Shown: positions 32,361 through 34,137 of the stretch, one piece after another
Layout: every line of letters begins with the position of its first letter
How positions within the stretch are numbered: the stretch's first letter is position 1
Assembly: GCA_031253985.1 (NCBI GenBank)
Contig: JAIRVH010000008.1
Span: 1 to 34,137, forward strand
Direction of reading: 5' to 3'
DNA from: Sphingobacterium sp.
GTDB lineage: Bacteria; Bacteroidota; Bacteroidia; Sphingobacteriales; Sphingobacteriaceae
Length of the DNA stretch: 34,137 bases
Notes under the pieces: generated by a model
The model's input: only the letters and a program-made list of their open reading frames with translations
The model's database searches: none
What the model was told of the DNA's origin: nothing
Translations under genes and position numbers: made by a program

Positions 32361-33035
32361 ATGGGAAAGCAATACGATGATTCTTGGGCTCCTGTGTTAA
32401 AGCCTTTGTTTGGTCAGCCTTATATGAAACAGCTGTCTACTTTTGTACAGGAGGAGCGGCAACAGAAGAAAGTGTTTCCGCCGGCAGATCTGGTGATGAA
32501 TGCTTTTAAGCTGACACCCTTAGATCAGGTCAAAGTTGTCATCTTGGGGCAGGATCCTTACCACAATGATGGGCAGGCACATGGTCTGTCATTCTCTGTG
32601 CCGGAAGGGATTGCACTGCCGCCATCTTTGAAAAATATTTTTAAGGAATTGCAAGATGATATCCCCGGATTTGTCGAGCCGCGTTCTGGTGATTTAACCT
32701 CCTGGGCTAGACAGGGCGTGTTGTTGCTAAACGCAACGTTGACTGTACAGGCCCATTTGGCGGGTTCGCATCAAAAAAGAGGCTGGGAAATTTTTACGGA
32801 CAGTATCATTCATGCAGTTTCGGAGCGTTGTGAGCATGTGGTGTTTCTATTATGGGGAAGTTACGCGCAAAAGAAAAGTGCGCTCATTGATGCAAAAAAA
32901 CATCTTATTTTGACAGCAGTGCATCCTTCGCCGCTGTCTGTCTATCGTGGTTTCTTTGGTAGTAAGCATTTCTCACGTGCAAACCAATACTTAGTAGCTC
33001 AGGGTAAAACACCAATCGATTGGCGCTTGGTCTAA
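32361..33035 (+). CDS. ung: Uracil-DNA glycosylase, family 1
   Basis: A 224-residue DNA-repair enzyme that excises uracil from DNA. The catalytic Asp65 is in G-Q-D-P-Y-H (63-68), followed by A-H-G-L-S-F-S (73-79). L-L-L-N-A-T-L-T-V (about 126-134) contains the uracil-recognition Asn, and H188-P-S-P-L-S is the minor-groove loop. Length is standard. Nearby dcd (over 30 kb away) also governs dUTP levels, but no link is implied. It stands alone with a strong promoter immediately upstream and no upstream leader. Confidence 0.96.
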   Translation: MGKQYDDSWAPVLKPLFGQPYMKQLSTFVQEERQQKKVFPPADLVMNAFKLTPLDQVKVVILGQDPYHNDGQAHGLSFSVPEGIALPPSLKNIFKELQDDIPGFVEPRSGDLTSWARQGVLLLNATLTVQAHLAGSHQKRGWEIFTDSIIHAVSERCEHVVFLLWGSYAQKKSALIDAKKHLILTAVHPSPLSVYRGFFGSKHFSRANQYLVAQGKTPIDWRLV

Positions 33036-33231
33036 GCTTGTGACGACTTATTTTAACGTGAGGCAGAGTCTGGGTGGGGGTCTTGGGGAAACATCATTAC
33101 CAGAGATTTTCGCCTTGAACGAGGAAGCCCAAAAGCAAGATCCTGGTAAAAAATGATGTTTTTAATTCGGCCTATTTCACTCTTTGGTGAATATCATTGG
33201 TGGGTTAACAAAACACTAAGTACTTATACAG

Positions 33232-33702
33232 TTAGTATTCCAATGGAATAATAGGCTCTTTTTTGCTGGTTGACATAATCATCATGGTTTGGAAGGTCTT
33301 CACAAAAGGTATTTTGGAGATTTTTTCCATAATTACACCTTCATAAGCTTTGATGTCTTTAACATAAACTTTGAGGATGAAATCGCAATTTCCGGTTACG
33401 TGATGACATTCAGTTACCTCGGGTATCATTTTTACGGCCGCGACAAATTCAGGTATCGCATTATGTGTATGGAAGTCAAGTGAGATTTGGATGAATGATT
33501 TGATTCCAAGGCCCAGTTTTTCCTCGTCAACAAAAGCATGATAACTTTTTATAAAGCCTGAGTTTTCCAGTTTGCGCACACGTTCTAAAGTCGGTGCGGG
33601 AGATAGTCCGATGCTAGACGCAAGCTGCAAATTAGTTATACGGCCATTCTCTTGTAATAGTTTAAGAATTTTTAAATCTGTTTTATCCGGTGCAAAGGGC
33701 AT
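33232..33702 (-). CDS. Lrp/AsnC family transcriptional regulator
   Basis: A 156-residue DNA-binding regulator of the feast/famine type. The N-terminal winged helix-turn-helix spans about 5-60 (T-D-L-K-I-L-K-L-L-Q-E-N-G-R, L-A-S-S-I-G-L-S, V-R-K-L-E-N-S-G-F-I-K). The C-terminal RAM domain (about 68-145), with V-T-E-C-H-H-V-T-G-N-C-D-F-I-L-K-V, binds effector amino acids and drives oligomerisation. Length is standard. It is divergent from sufB with 331 bases between starts, and that space contains direct repeats suited to autoregulation. The ligand is not known. It could act globally or on its own locus. Confidence 0.93.
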   Translation of the reverse strand: MPFAPDKTDLKILKLLQENGRITNLQLASSIGLSPAPTLERVRKLENSGFIKSYHAFVDEEKLGLGIKSFIQISLDFHTHNAIPEFVAAVKMIPEVTECHHVTGNCDFILKVYVKDIKAYEGVIMEKISKIPFVKTFQTMMIMSTSKKEPIIPLEY

Positions 33703-33733
33703 ATCTTAAGTCTTAATAATCAATAGTATTTGT

Positions 33734-33777
33734 AAATATACAAAATTTTATTTGGAAATTTAAAAATATACAAAATT
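33734..33777 (+). repeat. Direct repeat AAATATACAAAATT, 30-bp period
   Basis: AAATATACAAAATT is present identically at 33734-33747 and 33764-33777, starting 32 bases upstream of the Lrp-type start codon. The 30-bp period, about three helical turns, puts both copies on the same DNA face, as expected for an octameric Lrp-like protein. Confidence 0.6.
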
Positions 33778-33967
33778 ATTGACGATTAATAGATTTTAAC
33801 TATAGTGTTTTTAATTTGTTATAGCTTTAATTGATGTAAAATCATTTGACTGTCATAATCGAATGAAATGTGCTCATTTTAATGAAATGGAGTGATAAAT
33901 GTCATTTTTTTATTAAAAATGCCTTCGTAAGGTACTATTAAATGCTGTTTTATTGGCTTTGAAATTG

Positions 33968-33975
33968 TAACTTTG
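33968..33975 (+). promoter_or_regulatory. -7 promoter element for sufB (TAACTTTG)
   Basis: Exact TAnnTTTG match 58 bases before the sufB ATG; a -33 TTTG at usual spacing is not clear. Confidence 0.5.
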
Positions 33976-33990
33976 CAGTTCGATAGGTGC

Positions 33991-34005
33991 GGAGGCGAAG
34001 CCTCC
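33991..34005 (+). promoter_or_regulatory. Leader hairpin upstream of sufB
   Basis: GGAGGC-GAA-GCCTCC, a perfect 6-bp GC-rich stem with a 3-base loop, starting 15 bases after the -7 element and ending 28 bases before the ATG. It lies in the expected 5' leader of the suf mRNA, without a T-run. Confidence 0.5.
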
Positions 34006-34033
34006 CAAATTAGTTAAACCGTGAGAGCGCAAT

Positions 34034-34137
34034 ATGAGTACTAAAGACGACGATTTGTTAAAAGAGCTGGAGCTCGAAGAATATAAATACGGGTTCACGA
34101 CAGATATCGAAATGGAAATTGCAGCCAAAGGCCTTAC
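34034..34137 (+). CDS. sufB: Fe-S cluster assembly protein SufB, N-terminus only
   Basis: The first 34 codons of a gene cut by the window edge. The translation M-S-T-K-D-D-D-L-L-K-E-L-E-L-E-E-Y-K-Y-G-F, then T-T-D-I-E, matches the start of Bacteroidota SufB (acidic start, E-Y-x-Y-G-F-x-T-D-I-E). SufB is the scaffold subunit of the SufBCD complex, which assembles iron-sulphur clusters in the cytosol; the radical-SAM and dehydratase enzymes elsewhere in the window would depend on such clusters. The gene has its own promoter element and a hairpin in its leader, and is divergent from the Lrp-type gene. The call rests on a short segment but is distinctive. Confidence 0.8.
   Translation, partial: MSTKDDDLLKELELEEYKYGFTTDIEMEIAAKGL

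Larger units (their letters stand above)
33703..34033. other. AT-rich divergent intergenic region between lrp-type gene and sufB
   Basis: 331 bases without coding frames of note. It contains the two direct repeats near the regulator start, a very AT-rich middle, the -7 element of sufB and a leader hairpin. Nothing else was recognised. Confidence 0.6.

Noticed and set aside
33036..33231. Possible small gene between ung and the Lrp-type gene
   Set aside because: Only short frames without initiation signals; nothing resembling a protein or RNA family.

Overview
The window looks like chromosomal DNA of a Bacteroidota bacterium, most likely Sphingobacteriaceae and close to Sphingobacterium. The grounds are recurrent promoter elements of the TTTG/TAnnTTTG type used by the Bacteroidota sigma factor, a large outer-membrane beta-barrel TonB-dependent protein of the type typical of the phylum, a DUF4293 membrane protein, and the overall style of the protein sequences. 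No rRNA, tRNA, CRISPR array, phage or intact insertion sequence was seen. Both ends cut genes: dcd on the left (its start is outside) and sufB on the right (its end is outside).

Layout. 1-5121: dCTP deaminase (partial), a convergent glycosyltransferase, and a divergent two-gene operon of an MprF-like aminoacyl-lipid synthase/flippase and a periplasmic VirJ/AcvB-type hydrolase. 5295-9453: housekeeping genes (LLM flavin oxidoreductase, MiaE-type tRNA hydroxylase, RlmN, ComF, VanZ-like protein). 9592-14188: a PadR-PspC envelope-stress type operon with a palindromic operator candidate, then an orphan TonB-dependent outer-membrane protein. 14304-15923: GapN-type aldehyde dehydrogenase on the minus strand. 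15995-25220: a minus-strand galacturonate catabolic operon read from right to left (pectin-enzyme remnants, uxaB, uxaA, uxaC, kdgK, kdgA, exuT) behind a LacI-type palindrome. 25557-34137: murF, truA, an ABC exporter, a NeuD/PglD-like acetyltransferase, DUF4293, two unrecognised envelope proteins, ung, an Lrp/AsnC regulator and the beginning of sufB.

How it works together. ExuT would import hexuronate. UxaC, UxaB and UxaA convert galacturonate to tagaturonate, altronate and 2-keto-3-deoxygluconate, KdgK phosphorylates this, and KdgA splits the product into pyruvate and glyceraldehyde-3-phosphate. The next minus-strand gene encodes a GapN-like enzyme that could oxidise that triose phosphate. 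The pectin-degrading genes expected at the head of such a locus are present only as debris: an in-frame fusion of the N-terminus of a pectin methylesterase to the C-terminal domain typical of unsaturated-rhamnogalacturonyl hydrolases, and a truncated pectate-lyase start. The locus therefore looks like a pectin utilisation cluster eroded to monomer catabolism.

The strongest items for a second look are the fusion gene, the MprF-VirJ pair, a GapN whose catalytic glutamate position holds glycine, a structured 328-nt intergenic region after murF, two nearly identical 40-bp promoters in front of murF and the DUF4293 gene, and several genes whose promoter sits so close to the start codon that their mRNAs should be leaderless or nearly so. 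All calls come from reading the sequence; no database search was possible.
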